Shown here one piece after another: positions 1-6,325 of a DNA stretch of 15,532 nt. The notes beneath the pieces are model-generated. The model had not been told where the DNA came from and ran no database searches. It was given only the letters and a program-made list of their open reading frames with translations. The number at the start of each line of letters is the position of its first letter. Position 1 is the stretch's first letter. This stretch comes from Spirochaetaceae bacterium. Its GTDB lineage: Bacteria; Spirochaetota; Spirochaetia; Treponematales; Breznakiellaceae. The position numbers and the translations under genes were made by a program. The stretch covers positions 1 to 15,532 of the forward strand of contig JAITHM010000048.1 of NCBI GenBank assembly GCA_031279965.1, in the 5' to 3' direction.

Positions 1-204
1 CCGCTTGATTTTTCCGGCGATCTCGAAGATCCGCGCGCGCACCGCCGGCTCGTCGTTGACCAAGAGCGCGGCGACCTCGTGGTGGCTTAACCCTTCAAAA
101 CGCTCGGCCTTGTCAAGCGCCGCCTGAAGCGCCGCGCCGTCCGCCCGCCGCGCTTCGTCAAGCACCCGCCTAATATACGCGCCGTCAATAAAGTTTTCGT
201 TCAT
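1..204 (-). CDS. hydG: [FeFe]-hydrogenase H-cluster maturase HydG, N-terminal part (cut by window edge)
   Basis: Sixty-eight codons are open from an ATG at 204 to the window edge, so the 3' end is missing. The reading contains GLSHHEVAALLVNDEP followed by a helix ending in EIAGKIK. This matches the N-terminal helical segment that precedes the radical-SAM barrel in HydG. HydG is a radical-SAM tyrosine lyase that makes the CO and CN ligands of the H-cluster in the cytoplasm. The CX3CX2C motif itself lies outside the window, so the call rests on the N-terminus and on context. The start is set by AGGAG six bases upstream. It follows the TM1266-family gene after a 29-bp gap, so the two are probably co-transcribed. 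The DNA is visibly richer in GC than its neighbour. The other possible relative is ThiH, which is less likely given the neighbour. Confidence 0.82.
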   Translation of the reverse strand, partial: MNENFIDGAYIRRVLDEARRADGAALQAALDKAERFEGLSHHEVAALLVNDEPAVRARIFEIAGKIKR

Positions 205-215
205 AGTTTCTCCTT

Positions 216-235
216 TCAATTCATCTCAATTCATC
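216..235. repeat. 10-bp perfect tandem duplication between hydG and the TM1266-family gene
   Basis: TCAATTCATC occurs twice in direct succession on the plus strand. The second copy runs into the stop codon (234-236) of the upstream gene on the minus strand. The copies make up most of the 29-bp spacer ahead of the hydG ribosome binding site. The duplication probably arose by slippage and changes only the spacing. Confidence 0.8.
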
Positions 236-500
236 AGCTGCCAGCGTGATCCGGCAAGGTGTTTGATACGGCTGTCTTCACAGTTACGTTGGGCAAACTG
301 CCCAGTTTGCCGGTAAGGGCGTTTATATCATTCAATTCACCTATCACCGTGATGGCAATAACTGTCATGTCTTCATCGTCAAATGGAGTCCCCATTCGTC
401 CCCGAATGATGCCCCGGAAATTTGCGATTGTCTCGTTGAAGAGCTTTTGACAGAGGTGCGGCTTTTCCAATACTGCACCAATAACAGCAATTCGCTTCAT
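234..500 (-). CDS. TM1266-family iron-only hydrogenase system regulator
   Basis: An 88-residue protein beginning MKRIAVIGAVLE, with a central RGIIRGRMGTPF, then VIAITVIGE and LTGKLGSLPNVTVKTA. This is the complete pattern of the TM1266 family, small ferredoxin-like-fold proteins resembling the NikR C-terminal domain. They are encoded beside hydE, hydF, hydG and [FeFe]-hydrogenase genes and are annotated as putative hydrogenase-system regulators; the ligand and mode of action are not established. The internal ATG at 500 is chosen over an upstream in-frame start at 527 because GGAGG lies eight bases before it and the family normally starts here. The upstream alternative would begin inside the terminator-like hairpin. 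The gene is first in an operon with hydG and has its own promoter and structured leader. Confidence 0.9.
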   Translation of the reverse strand: MKRIAVIGAVLEKPHLCQKLFNETIANFRGIIRGRMGTPFDDEDMTVIAITVIGELNDINALTGKLGSLPNVTVKTAVSNTLPDHAGS

Positions 501-512
501 AATAATACCTCC

Positions 513-585
513 AAAAAAAGCCCTCAAGTGTGGTTCCTGAGGGCGAGCTAATCCTTGTAAATACTGGATTATGATTTTCCACCTG
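513..585 (-). promoter_or_regulatory. Candidate transcription attenuator or riboswitch expression platform in the TM1266-hydG leader
   Basis: Read on the minus strand, the leader has two hairpins. The first has arms TAATCC (571-566) and GGATTA (554-549) with an 11-nt loop. The second has arms GCCCTCA (544-538) and TGAGGGC (526-520), also with an 11-nt loop, followed at once by seven T residues (519-513). The Shine-Dalgarno GGAGG (512-508) follows directly. An alternative pairing is possible between CAGGTGG (585-579) and CCACACTTG (533-525). It would consume part of the second hairpin's loop and its 3' arm, giving the usual terminator/antiterminator choice. I could not match it to a known riboswitch class; the sensed signal is unknown. 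Confidence 0.62.
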
Positions 586-606
586 CCCGGTCAGAACTTA
601 TCTTTA

Positions 607-635
607 CCTATAAGGTTTTAGTCTCTATAAGTCAA
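607..635 (-). promoter_or_regulatory. Sigma-70-type promoter of the TM1266-hydG operon
   Basis: On the minus strand there is a -35 box TTGACT (635-630), a 17-base spacer and a -10 box TATAGG (612-607). Transcription would start near 600, giving a leader of about 100 nt before the ATG at 500. Five of six -35 bases and four of six -10 bases match the consensus. Confidence 0.6.
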
Positions 636-966
636 TCGTCACCCGGAAAGATTACTCTCTCCTGCAACGAGCTGAATTTGAAATTAATAAAACTTTGAAA
701 AAAAAAGAAGCTCCTGGTCAACTGAATTTACAACGAATTTACAGAGTAGATTTCGTTTCCATTTTGCAAGCATAAAGAGTGGCGCGGCGTTGTTCGGAAC
801 GGTCACCGGAGAACACAAGGCAAGTTTGCGGTGAGTGCGAAAACAGCGGGCATTGATCGTGCCTTATTTATCGGACCTGCGGATGCCCTGGCTGCAAAAG
901 CATGACGGGAAAGGGCACGCGGCGTATCTTTTAGTACGACGGCGCGGCCATGTTTAAAATTTTTCG

Positions 967-984
967 CAGGGCAAGCTTACCCTG
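967..984. repeat. Near-perfect palindrome, possible weak terminator of the zupT transcript
   Basis: On the minus strand CAGGGTAAGCTTGCCCTG can fold with seven pairs (one G-T) and an AGCT loop. It is followed by CGAAAAATTTT rather than a clean T-run, so it is at best a weak terminator for the minus-strand zupT gene, about 85 bp downstream of that gene's stop. Confidence 0.35.
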
Positions 985-1012
985 TCTATCTACAAGGCAC
1001 ATAAAAGGGCTG

Positions 1013-1035
1013 TTTTTTTTTTGGGGGGGGGGGGG
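1013..1035. repeat. Homopolymer junction: ten T followed by thirteen G
   Basis: Ten T residues (1013-1022) are followed immediately by thirteen G residues (1023-1035). The tract lies 34 bp beyond the zupT stop codon in intergenic DNA. Such tracts are prone to slippage and to sequencing error, and no gene or promoter clearly depends on its length. Confidence 0.9.
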
Positions 1036-1069
1036 CATAAAATTTGTTACCACGGACGCAGCATACATT

Positions 1070-1879
1070 CTATATAAAGAGCCACAGACTGACCGCCATT
1101 ACCGCCATTCCGGCAACCATGCCGTATATCGATAAATGATGATGGCCGTACGCCCGCGCGGACGGAAGTAATTCGTCAAGGGAAATAAACACCATTATTC
1201 CAGCTACCGCCGCGAATAAAATTCCATACACCATTTCGTTCATAAACGGCAGTAATATTAAATAGCCAATCACAGCCCCTATAGGCTCTGACAGTCCTGA
1301 CGCAAAAGAAAGCCAAAACGCTTTTTTCTTGCTTCCGGTCGCGTAATAAATGGGAACGGACACGGCGATTCCTTCAGGGATATTGTGTATTGCTATGGCG
1401 ACAACAATGGGAATCGCCACTGATGGTTGATGCAGCGCCGACACAAAGGTTGCAAGCCCTTCCGGGAAATTGTGTATGCCCACCGCAAGGGCCGTAAAAA
1501 GCCCGGTTCGCATTAGTTTTGTTTTTCCGTCTTTTTTCGCGGCAGTTGTTTTTTCTGCCGCCAAGCCGTGTACTTCATGCGGATTTCTGTCTTCCGGCAC
1601 TAATGTGTCGATTAAACCAATCAATAACATTCCGCCAATAAACGCGATAAATGTTATGAGCGTTCCTGTATTTTCGCCCAGAAAGGCTGAAAGAGACGCG
1701 TTTGCCTCTGAAAAAATTTCTACCATTGAAACATAAATCATAACGCCGGCGGAAAATCCAAGACTGGCCGACAGGAATTTTGTGTTTGTCGTTTTTGCCA
1801 CAAGCGCGATGACGCTTCCTATACCCGTTGATAAACCGGCAATCAATGTCAAGAAGAAAGCCAAAAATACGTTGTTCAT
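1070..1879 (-). CDS. zupT: ZIP-family zinc/divalent metal transporter (ZupT-like)
   Basis: A 269-residue membrane protein, close to the usual 250-270 of bacterial ZupT. Hydrophobic segments lie near residues 4-28, 36-55, 72-94, 126-148, 153-178, 187-211, 216-235 and 250-269, consistent with eight helices. The two signature metal-binding helices carry HNFPEG (136-141) and HNIPEG (165-170), with a further acidic residue in GLSEP (E198). A charged cytoplasmic loop with HEVHG lies around 98-125. The family moves Zn2+, and often Fe2+, Mn2+ or Co2+, into the cytoplasm. The ATG at 1879 has only a weak GGGG element upstream. It is last in a minus-strand set after the Hpt and DUF58 genes, 30 bp behind the former. 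Iron import would suit the iron-sulphur-rich hydrogenase genes nearby, but that link is speculative. Confidence 0.9.
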   Translation of the reverse strand: MNNVFLAFFLTLIAGLSTGIGSVIALVAKTTNTKFLSASLGFSAGVMIYVSMVEIFSEANASLSAFLGENTGTLITFIAFIGGMLLIGLIDTLVPEDRNPHEVHGLAAEKTTAAKKDGKTKLMRTGLFTALAVGIHNFPEGLATFVSALHQPSVAIPIVVAIAIHNIPEGIAVSVPIYYATGSKKKAFWLSFASGLSEPIGAVIGYLILLPFMNEMVYGILFAAVAGIMVFISLDELLPSARAYGHHHLSIYGMVAGMAVMAVSLWLFI

Positions 1880-1909
1880 TTTATACCCCGGTATGAGAAT
1901 CGCATGTTA

Positions 1910-2479
1910 TCAGCAGCGTGTCAAGGCCTTAAAATCTGAATTGTCGATGTAAGCGCGGAGCTTTTCGACAAGCTCATTATTGTTCCGGTAATTGTAGGCT
2001 TCAAGTTCTGCTATCAGATTATCAATTTCTATTATATCATAACATGCTGCCGCATTTTTAAGTTTTAGCAGCAGCGCATCATCGGGTGCGTCTTTTTCCG
2101 GTTTGGCAAACGCGGGCGCATGTTCTTTAACAAAAGCACCAAGTGCGGCGATGAGCATTTCTGCCTTCTTACGGAAAGCTCTATTGCCGGTCAGACAAAA
2201 ATCAAGCCTTCCCTGTTTTGCCGCATATTCTAATTCTTCCGCCATGCTGCCCAATTCATGCGCGCCAATCGCACGGCTTGTCCCTTTAATGCCATGAACA
2301 ATAATTGCATAATCAGCAAGCGTCTCACCGGTTATTTTCCGGCTTTTTTCCAGCAAATGCGGCGTATTTTTTACAAACGAACGGACTATATTAAGATACA
2401 TGGCTTCGCTTCCAAAACGGGCAAGCGCTTCATTATAATTTATGCCGGGTATAAGATTTTCAGATTCCTGACTGCACAC
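1910..2479 (-). CDS. Stand-alone Hpt (histidine phosphotransfer) domain protein
   Basis: A 189-residue protein with an Hpt domain over roughly residues 15-115. The motif is VHGIKGTSRAIGA (61-73), with H62 as the expected phosphorylated histidine and the K-G pair three residues on. Residues 130-189 form a second helical module, LLLKLKNAAACYDIIEID and onward, like the tail found after Hpt domains at the end of large hybrid sensor kinases. It should relay phosphate between response-regulator receivers in the cytoplasm. The start is GTG at 2479: an in-frame stop lies three codons upstream, AAGGTG precedes it, and the next ATG would cut into the domain. No kinase or receiver gene lies in the window, so its partners are unknown. 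Confidence 0.82.
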   Translation of the reverse strand: MCSQESENLIPGINYNEALARFGSEAMYLNIVRSFVKNTPHLLEKSRKITGETLADYAIIVHGIKGTSRAIGAHELGSMAEELEYAAKQGRLDFCLTGNRAFRKKAEMLIAALGAFVKEHAPAFAKPEKDAPDDALLLKLKNAAACYDIIEIDNLIAELEAYNYRNNNELVEKLRAYIDNSDFKALTRC

Positions 2480-2537
2480 CTGTTTTTATATCACCTTATC
2501 AAAATTAATGCTATGTGTTCTGCAAAATCAGCGTTGT

Positions 2538-3887
2538 TTAAAGAAGGCCAGAACGTTTTACATTCAGATAGCTTGTTATAAGAAGCGGTGTAAGTGAAGC
2601 AGCGGTCGATTCCAGAGTCAAAATCCCCAGCGCTTCCCAGCGCTTTATCAGTTTGCGGCGGGCTGCAAGATAGGCATACGCAGATGCCTGCATGAGCAGT
2701 TCATCTTCAGACAAAGGCTGCCGCCCGGCTCCGAAGGCAAGCGCTTCGGCCTCAGGTTCCCGCATATTAACGAGCAAAACAAGATGGCGCTTGCTTGCCT
2801 GGGGCAATATCCACGAAAGCGGCTCTTCATCTTCTTCACGAAAATTGCTGATGAGCACGATGAACGTCCGGCGCTTTAGACAGCTTAGGGCATTTTCCAG
2901 CGGTGCGGAAACTGATGATGGTGCTGAAGTGCTTTTTACATCGTAAAAAGCGTTCATTAAACCTGTAATGGCATGACGGCCTCGCCGCGGTGAAACCCAA
3001 CGGTCTTCACTGCCAAAAACGGCTCCGCCAGCAGCATCACCATGTTTCAGGGCAGCCCACGATAAAAAAAGTGCCGCATTGAGAGCTGAATCAAACTGAA
3101 CACGGTCTTCTCCTTCCCGCCGGTGAAGCCGGTAGCCAGAATCAAGAATAAACAGTACCTGTTGATCCTGCTCTTCAATATATTGCCGGACAATCACTTT
3201 CCCGCGCCGGGCCGTCGCTCGCCAATCAACGGTGCGCAAGGAATCGGAGGGCTGCCCTTCGCGCAGACTATCAAACTCAAGCCCCGTCCCCCGCTTGCGA
3301 ACAGTCCTCTGCCCAGCCTGTTTAAGCAGAGCCTTGAGGGCACCTGGCGCGGAAAGCATATTAAAATTACTGTAAATCCGCCCCTGTGATACAATTTCAT
3401 ACCGGACTTTAAGCTGCCAAAACCTCAACGGAGACGAAATAAGCACCTCACAAGCGGGGAATTCCCAGCTTCCCCGTTCAACCGGAGTTACCTCGTAACA
3501 AACACGAATTATTTCGCCGTATTTTGGCGCTTTAATTCTGATGGGAAACGCATTGCAGGTAAAAAAAGGATCGTAAAGATCAAAAATTTGTATTTTCCCC
3601 TGATAGAATCGTGTGTTATTGCGTGAAACAATCAATTCAACTTTAGAAGGAACTCCCAGCACCTGTGTTACCGGCATGTTTCGCGTAATATTCAGCATGA
3701 TTTGAGTTATCCGAAGCAAAATCATGTCAATAAACGCGCATACCACGGTAACAATTACAAGAGTATACCAAACAGATCTATTGTGCGGAAATAAAAAAAT
3801 ATATGCGCTTGCGCAGGTAATGACAAACGCCGCCCCCATAAGACAGCTCCCCGGCCTGCACCAGGTGCTGCGGTGAAAATCCTTCAT
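2538..3887 (-). CDS. DUF58 domain membrane protein (von Willebrand A-like)
   Basis: A 449-residue protein with two N-terminal membrane helices (about 13-33 and 39-59), a beta-rich segment, then the DUF58 signature. The signature is GTGLEFDSLREGQPSDSLR (200-218), then VDWRATARRGKVIVRQY (220-236) and the beta strand VLFILDSG (244-251) that starts a vWA-like fold. DUF58 proteins usually occur beside a MoxR AAA ATPase and BatA/BatB-type proteins in complexes of unclear function at the membrane. No moxR is in the window. The metal-site motif after LDSG lacks the second serine of DxSxS. The ATG at 3887 is preferred; a TTG at 3908 would add seven residues but has no ribosome binding site, and the ATG has only a poor one. 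A TATACT -10-like box sits just upstream. Confidence 0.85.
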   Translation of the reverse strand: MKDFHRSTWCRPGSCLMGAAFVITCASAYIFLFPHNRSVWYTLVIVTVVCAFIDMILLRITQIMLNITRNMPVTQVLGVPSKVELIVSRNNTRFYQGKIQIFDLYDPFFTCNAFPIRIKAPKYGEIIRVCYEVTPVERGSWEFPACEVLISSPLRFWQLKVRYEIVSQGRIYSNFNMLSAPGALKALLKQAGQRTVRKRGTGLEFDSLREGQPSDSLRTVDWRATARRGKVIVRQYIEEQDQQVLFILDSGYRLHRREGEDRVQFDSALNAALFLSWAALKHGDAAGGAVFGSEDRWVSPRRGRHAITGLMNAFYDVKSTSAPSSVSAPLENALSCLKRRTFIVLISNFREEDEEPLSWILPQASKRHLVLLVNMREPEAEALAFGAGRQPLSEDELLMQASAYAYLAARRKLIKRWEALGILTLESTAASLTPLLITSYLNVKRSGLL

Positions 3888-3912
3888 AACTATCAAAGTA
3901 TACTGCAAAAAG

Positions 3913-4299
3913 ATGGCTGGTGGTCAGCCCCAAGACGCGGTTGTTGCCCGTGGTGTTACGCCTGCGGTGATAACGCTTCCCAACGGGGCTTTCGGCGCAA
4001 ACAAATACACCATCCGGTATAAGAATAAAAGCGGACAGGATGCTGAAAAACTCGTAAAATGCACGCTTGATTCAAGTGTGCTGTTTGCGACTCTGCGCGG
4101 CGTGTTTTCGGCATTTGGGCTTTTTTTAGACCCGTTTACCGGCGCGCTGTTCAAACTCCCCGATGTGGCAACGCTCGAGGAAATCGCGTATCACCCGGGC
4201 ATAGACATTGCCATAGCCTCGATACACGACATCCAGCCGGAATTGCGGCGCTGCCTTATTCCCGTTGGCCGCGCAGACATAACGGTAACTACTGAGTAA
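3913..4299 (+). pseudogene. PEGA-like lipoprotein fragment, probably missing its 5' end
   Basis: A 128-codon reading frame. Residues 12-45 (RGVTPAVITLPNG, then NKYTIRYKNKSG) look like the second half of a PEGA surface-layer domain, and LDPFTGALFKLPD (72-84) matches a segment that follows it in treponemal PEGA-like lipoproteins. In such proteins a signal peptide, a lipobox cysteine and the first PEGA strand precede this point; none is encoded here, because an in-frame stop lies at 3874-3876 and the divergent DUF58 gene begins immediately upstream. There is no good ribosome binding site at the ATG. I infer a 5'-truncated remnant, though a small cytoplasmic protein cannot be excluded. A strong terminator follows. 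Family membership is by pattern only. Confidence 0.5.
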
Positions 4300-4317
4300 G
4301 CCGGCGAGAAAGCCGGC
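4300..4317 (+). repeat. Short GC hairpin after the PEGA-like gene
   Basis: GCCGGC (4300-4305) and GCCGGC (4312-4317) flank a GAGAAA loop immediately after the stop codon. There is no T-run, so the terminator proper is the next hairpin; this one may act only as RNA 3'-end protection. Confidence 0.5.
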
Positions 4318-4319
4318 AC

Positions 4320-4352
4320 GGGGCGCGGTTCAACAGGAACTGCCCCCTTTTT
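4320..4352 (+). terminator. Rho-independent terminator after the PEGA-like gene
   Basis: GGGGC (4320-4324) pairs with GCCCC (4342-4346) and GTTC (4328-4331) with GAAC (4337-4340), with small internal mismatches and an AACAG loop. A C and five T residues follow at 4347-4352. It would end transcription of the upstream gene and isolate the amidohydrolase operon. Confidence 0.75.
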
Positions 4353-4469
4353 ACAGATAATCTTCCCACACATCATCAGAGAACAGCAGTTTACTCAAGC
4401 AGCAGCCTATGCAGCACCCAGTTATAGAGGACTCTCGCCCGGTGCATTTTTTTAATTAAGGATATTGAT

Positions 4470-4487
4470 ATGCCGATAAACGAGTAA
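4470..4487 (+). CDS. Five-codon leader ORF (MPINE) in front of the amidohydrolase
   Basis: ATG-CCG-ATA-AAC-GAG-TAA is preceded by AAGGA at a suitable distance, and its stop codon overlaps the AAGGAG that serves the amidohydrolase start. Translation of the leader could expose or occlude that site. It may equally be chance; only five codons are involved. Confidence 0.25.
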   Translation: MPINE

Positions 4488-4498
4488 GGAGTCTTTTT

Positions 4499-5749
4499 TT
4501 GGCGGAATATACGGTGCGTAATGGCATAATGGTTGGCCTTAATTCAACACGCCGCGGCAGTTTTGGCGTAAAAGACGGGAAACTTATCAATGCCGACACA
4601 CTTCCTGCCGCACCTTCGATTAATTTACAGGGCGTGTCGTATGTGTACCCTGCGCTTATAAACACGCATGACCATCTACGCGGAAATTACCTGCCCCGTG
4701 TTGGGCCGAATTATAGTAAGTATTATCTTAATTGGCTGCCCTGGGATAATGACCTTAAAGCATCGCGCTGTTATGCTGAACGAACCAAAGCGCTTGATAT
4801 TGACAAAGGCTATCTGCTAAGTGCTTACAAGACGCTGTTTTCCGGCGTTGTAACAGTAAACGACCATTTCCCGCACAAACTGAATGGAGACATACTCCCC
4901 ACCCTTCCCATCAGAGCTATTCAAAATTATGCGATAGCCCATGAATGTTCATCTTATGATCTTAAATGGGGCGGAGACATTAACGAAGAACATACTATTG
5001 CCTGTACCAATAATTGGCCGTTTATTACACATCTTGCCGAAGGCTTTGATGATGAATCAATGAATGCCATTCCAATGCTGGAAGAACGCGGTGTGCTTGA
5101 TAATCATTGTCTTTTTGTGCATTGTATCGGATTAAGTGATGAGGATATTCAAAAATGCGCTGCCGCAGGGGTGTCGCTTTCGTGGTGTGGTGCATCAAAT
5201 ATGTTTATGTTCAATACAACCTGCAAGATAAAAAAATTTATTGATGCCGGCTTGAACGTAACGATAGGCACCGACTCGTCCCATACCGGCGCAATAAACC
5301 TGCTGGAAGAAATAAAATACGACCGCGAACTTTACCGCGCGATGTACGGCGAGGATTTAAACCCTTCAATGATTTTTAGGATGGTCACGGCAAATGCTGC
5401 AAAAGCGTTGTGGATGGAGACTCAGACCGGCAGGCTTGACGCAGGAAAAAACGCTGATATTCTTATACTGCGGGCAAAACATGAAAATGCTTATGAAAAT
5501 CTTGTCACGGCAAGCTCAACAGATATTGAGTTTTTATCAATTGAAGGGCGGCCTTTATGGGGAGAGGAGCGGTTTTTGTCACTTTTAGATGGTAAACTCC
5601 CCGATAATTTTACCAGGTTGACAGTAGGCGGCCGTAAGATGTTTGTAATTGGTGATCCGCTTGCGCTTTACCAGCATATACGCAGGGCAACCAACTTCAA
5701 AAAAGTGCTTGATTTTTTGCCATTTGAGCCTGATGATCAGGATTGTTAA
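4499..5749 (+). CDS. Amidohydrolase-superfamily enzyme (metal-dependent deaminase/chlorohydrolase-like)
   Basis: A 416-residue protein with the composite beta domain plus TIM-barrel layout of the amidohydrolase superfamily. Visible metal and catalytic residues are HDH (57-59) at the end of strand 1, H178 with E181 in THLAEG, H208 in VHCIG, and D259 in IGTDSSH. The C-terminal TGRLDAGKNADILIL (310-324) is the usual return to the beta domain. The pattern is nearest to cytosine/guanine/S-adenosylhomocysteine deaminases and SsnA-type proteins; the substrate cannot be read from sequence. The start is TTG at 4499, fixed by AAGGAG seven bases upstream. It is the first gene of a plus-strand set, with the first cNMP-domain gene starting 11 bases after its stop, so its substrate may be linked to nucleotide or purine turnover. 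Confidence 0.85.
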   Translation: MAEYTVRNGIMVGLNSTRRGSFGVKDGKLINADTLPAAPSINLQGVSYVYPALINTHDHLRGNYLPRVGPNYSKYYLNWLPWDNDLKASRCYAERTKALDIDKGYLLSAYKTLFSGVVTVNDHFPHKLNGDILPTLPIRAIQNYAIAHECSSYDLKWGGDINEEHTIACTNNWPFITHLAEGFDDESMNAIPMLEERGVLDNHCLFVHCIGLSDEDIQKCAAAGVSLSWCGASNMFMFNTTCKIKKFIDAGLNVTIGTDSSHTGAINLLEEIKYDRELYRAMYGEDLNPSMIFRMVTANAAKALWMETQTGRLDAGKNADILILRAKHENAYENLVTASSTDIEFLSIEGRPLWGEERFLSLLDGKLPDNFTRLTVGGRKMFVIGDPLALYQHIRRATNFKKVLDFLPFEPDDQDC

Positions 5750-5760
5750 AAAGGATTGCT

Positions 5761-6300
5761 ATGCCAAGGTCAGTTGATTACAAAAAAGGTTCTATTATCT
5801 ACTTTGAAGGTGACCGGGCGGACAAGATCTATGTACTGCAAAACGGCAGGATTGAGCTTGTTTCGCATGAAATATGGACTAATGAAGAAATTCGTGACCT
5901 CATCGGGCCAGGAGAGTTTTTTGGCGTTAAATCGGCGATGGGAAATTTCCCGCGCGAAGATGCGGCAAATGTTATTGCTGATTCAAAAGTAATGGTGTTT
6001 ACGGTACCTGAATTCGAGACGTTCTGTATGGGAAATACTCGTATTGTTATGAAAATGCTCAAAGTGTTTTCAAATCAGCTTCGCCAGGTAAACAAGCATC
6101 TTGCCACTATGCTTCACAAAAAAGAAGTTGATACTGACGATGGCTTGTATAATGTTGGAGAAGTGTTTTTAAAACAAAACCGGTATGACCGCGCTTATTA
6201 TGTACTCAAACAGTATATCTCTGAATATCCAGATGGTAAAAACATTGTGAACGCAAAGAAGAATTTGGCAATACTAGAAAAAATGGGGATTAAGGGCTAA
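5761..6300 (+). CDS. Cyclic-nucleotide-binding-domain protein with degenerate phosphate cassette and TPR-like tail
   Basis: A 179-residue protein. Residues 5-90 form a cNMP-binding beta roll (GSIIYFEGDRADKIYVLQNG). The phosphate-binding cassette is altered: GEFFGVKSAMGNFPREDA (51-68) has Val where the ribose-binding Glu of FGE normally stands. Residues 91-118 are the following helix. Residues 125-177 (VGEVFLKQNRYDRAYYVLKQ and onward) resemble one TPR or YbgF-type helical repeat, not a DNA-binding domain. It is therefore more likely a protein-binding sensor than a transcription factor, and may not bind cAMP. The ATG at 5761 has AAAAGGA upstream; an in-frame TTG at 5743 would overlap the amidohydrolase and is not needed. 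The next gene begins 25 bases downstream. Confidence 0.82.
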   Translation: MPRSVDYKKGSIIYFEGDRADKIYVLQNGRIELVSHEIWTNEEIRDLIGPGEFFGVKSAMGNFPREDAANVIADSKVMVFTVPEFETFCMGNTRIVMKMLKVFSNQLRQVNKHLATMLHKKEVDTDDGLYNVGEVFLKQNRYDRAYYVLKQYISEYPDGKNIVNAKKNLAILEKMGIKG

Positions 6301-6325
6301 GATAAAAGCAATAAAGGATAAAGCA

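Larger units (their letters stand above)
636..1069. other. Intergenic region without a convincing gene
   Basis: No frame with family resemblance or a good ribosome binding site was found here. On the minus strand, 853-803 gives a short open reading MPAVFALTANLPCVLR and stop; nearby frames (about 905-690) read as a degraded or repeated fragment rather than a gene. The stretch also holds the palindrome at 967-984 and the T10-G13 tract at 1013-1035. It lies between the start of the hydG operon and the end of the metal-transporter gene, both on the minus strand. Confidence 0.55.

Noticed and set aside
500..610. T-box leader or another known riboswitch class
   Set aside because: AGGTGG in the leader only faintly recalls the T-box core AGGGTGGNACCGCG; the rest of the core and a specifier loop are absent, and no other class could be matched by eye.
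690..910. Insertion sequence or transposase remnant
   Set aside because: No terminal inverted repeats, target duplications or DDE-like motifs could be found in any frame.
950..1135. Plus-strand reading frame that runs through the poly-T/poly-G tract
   Set aside because: It exists only because the homopolymers contain no stops (Phe and Gly codons), has no ribosome binding site, and its end lies antisense in zupT.
2258..2581. Plus-strand frame opposite the Hpt gene and the DUF58 3' end
   Set aside because: Antisense to two well-supported genes, with no recognisable motif and no ribosome binding site.
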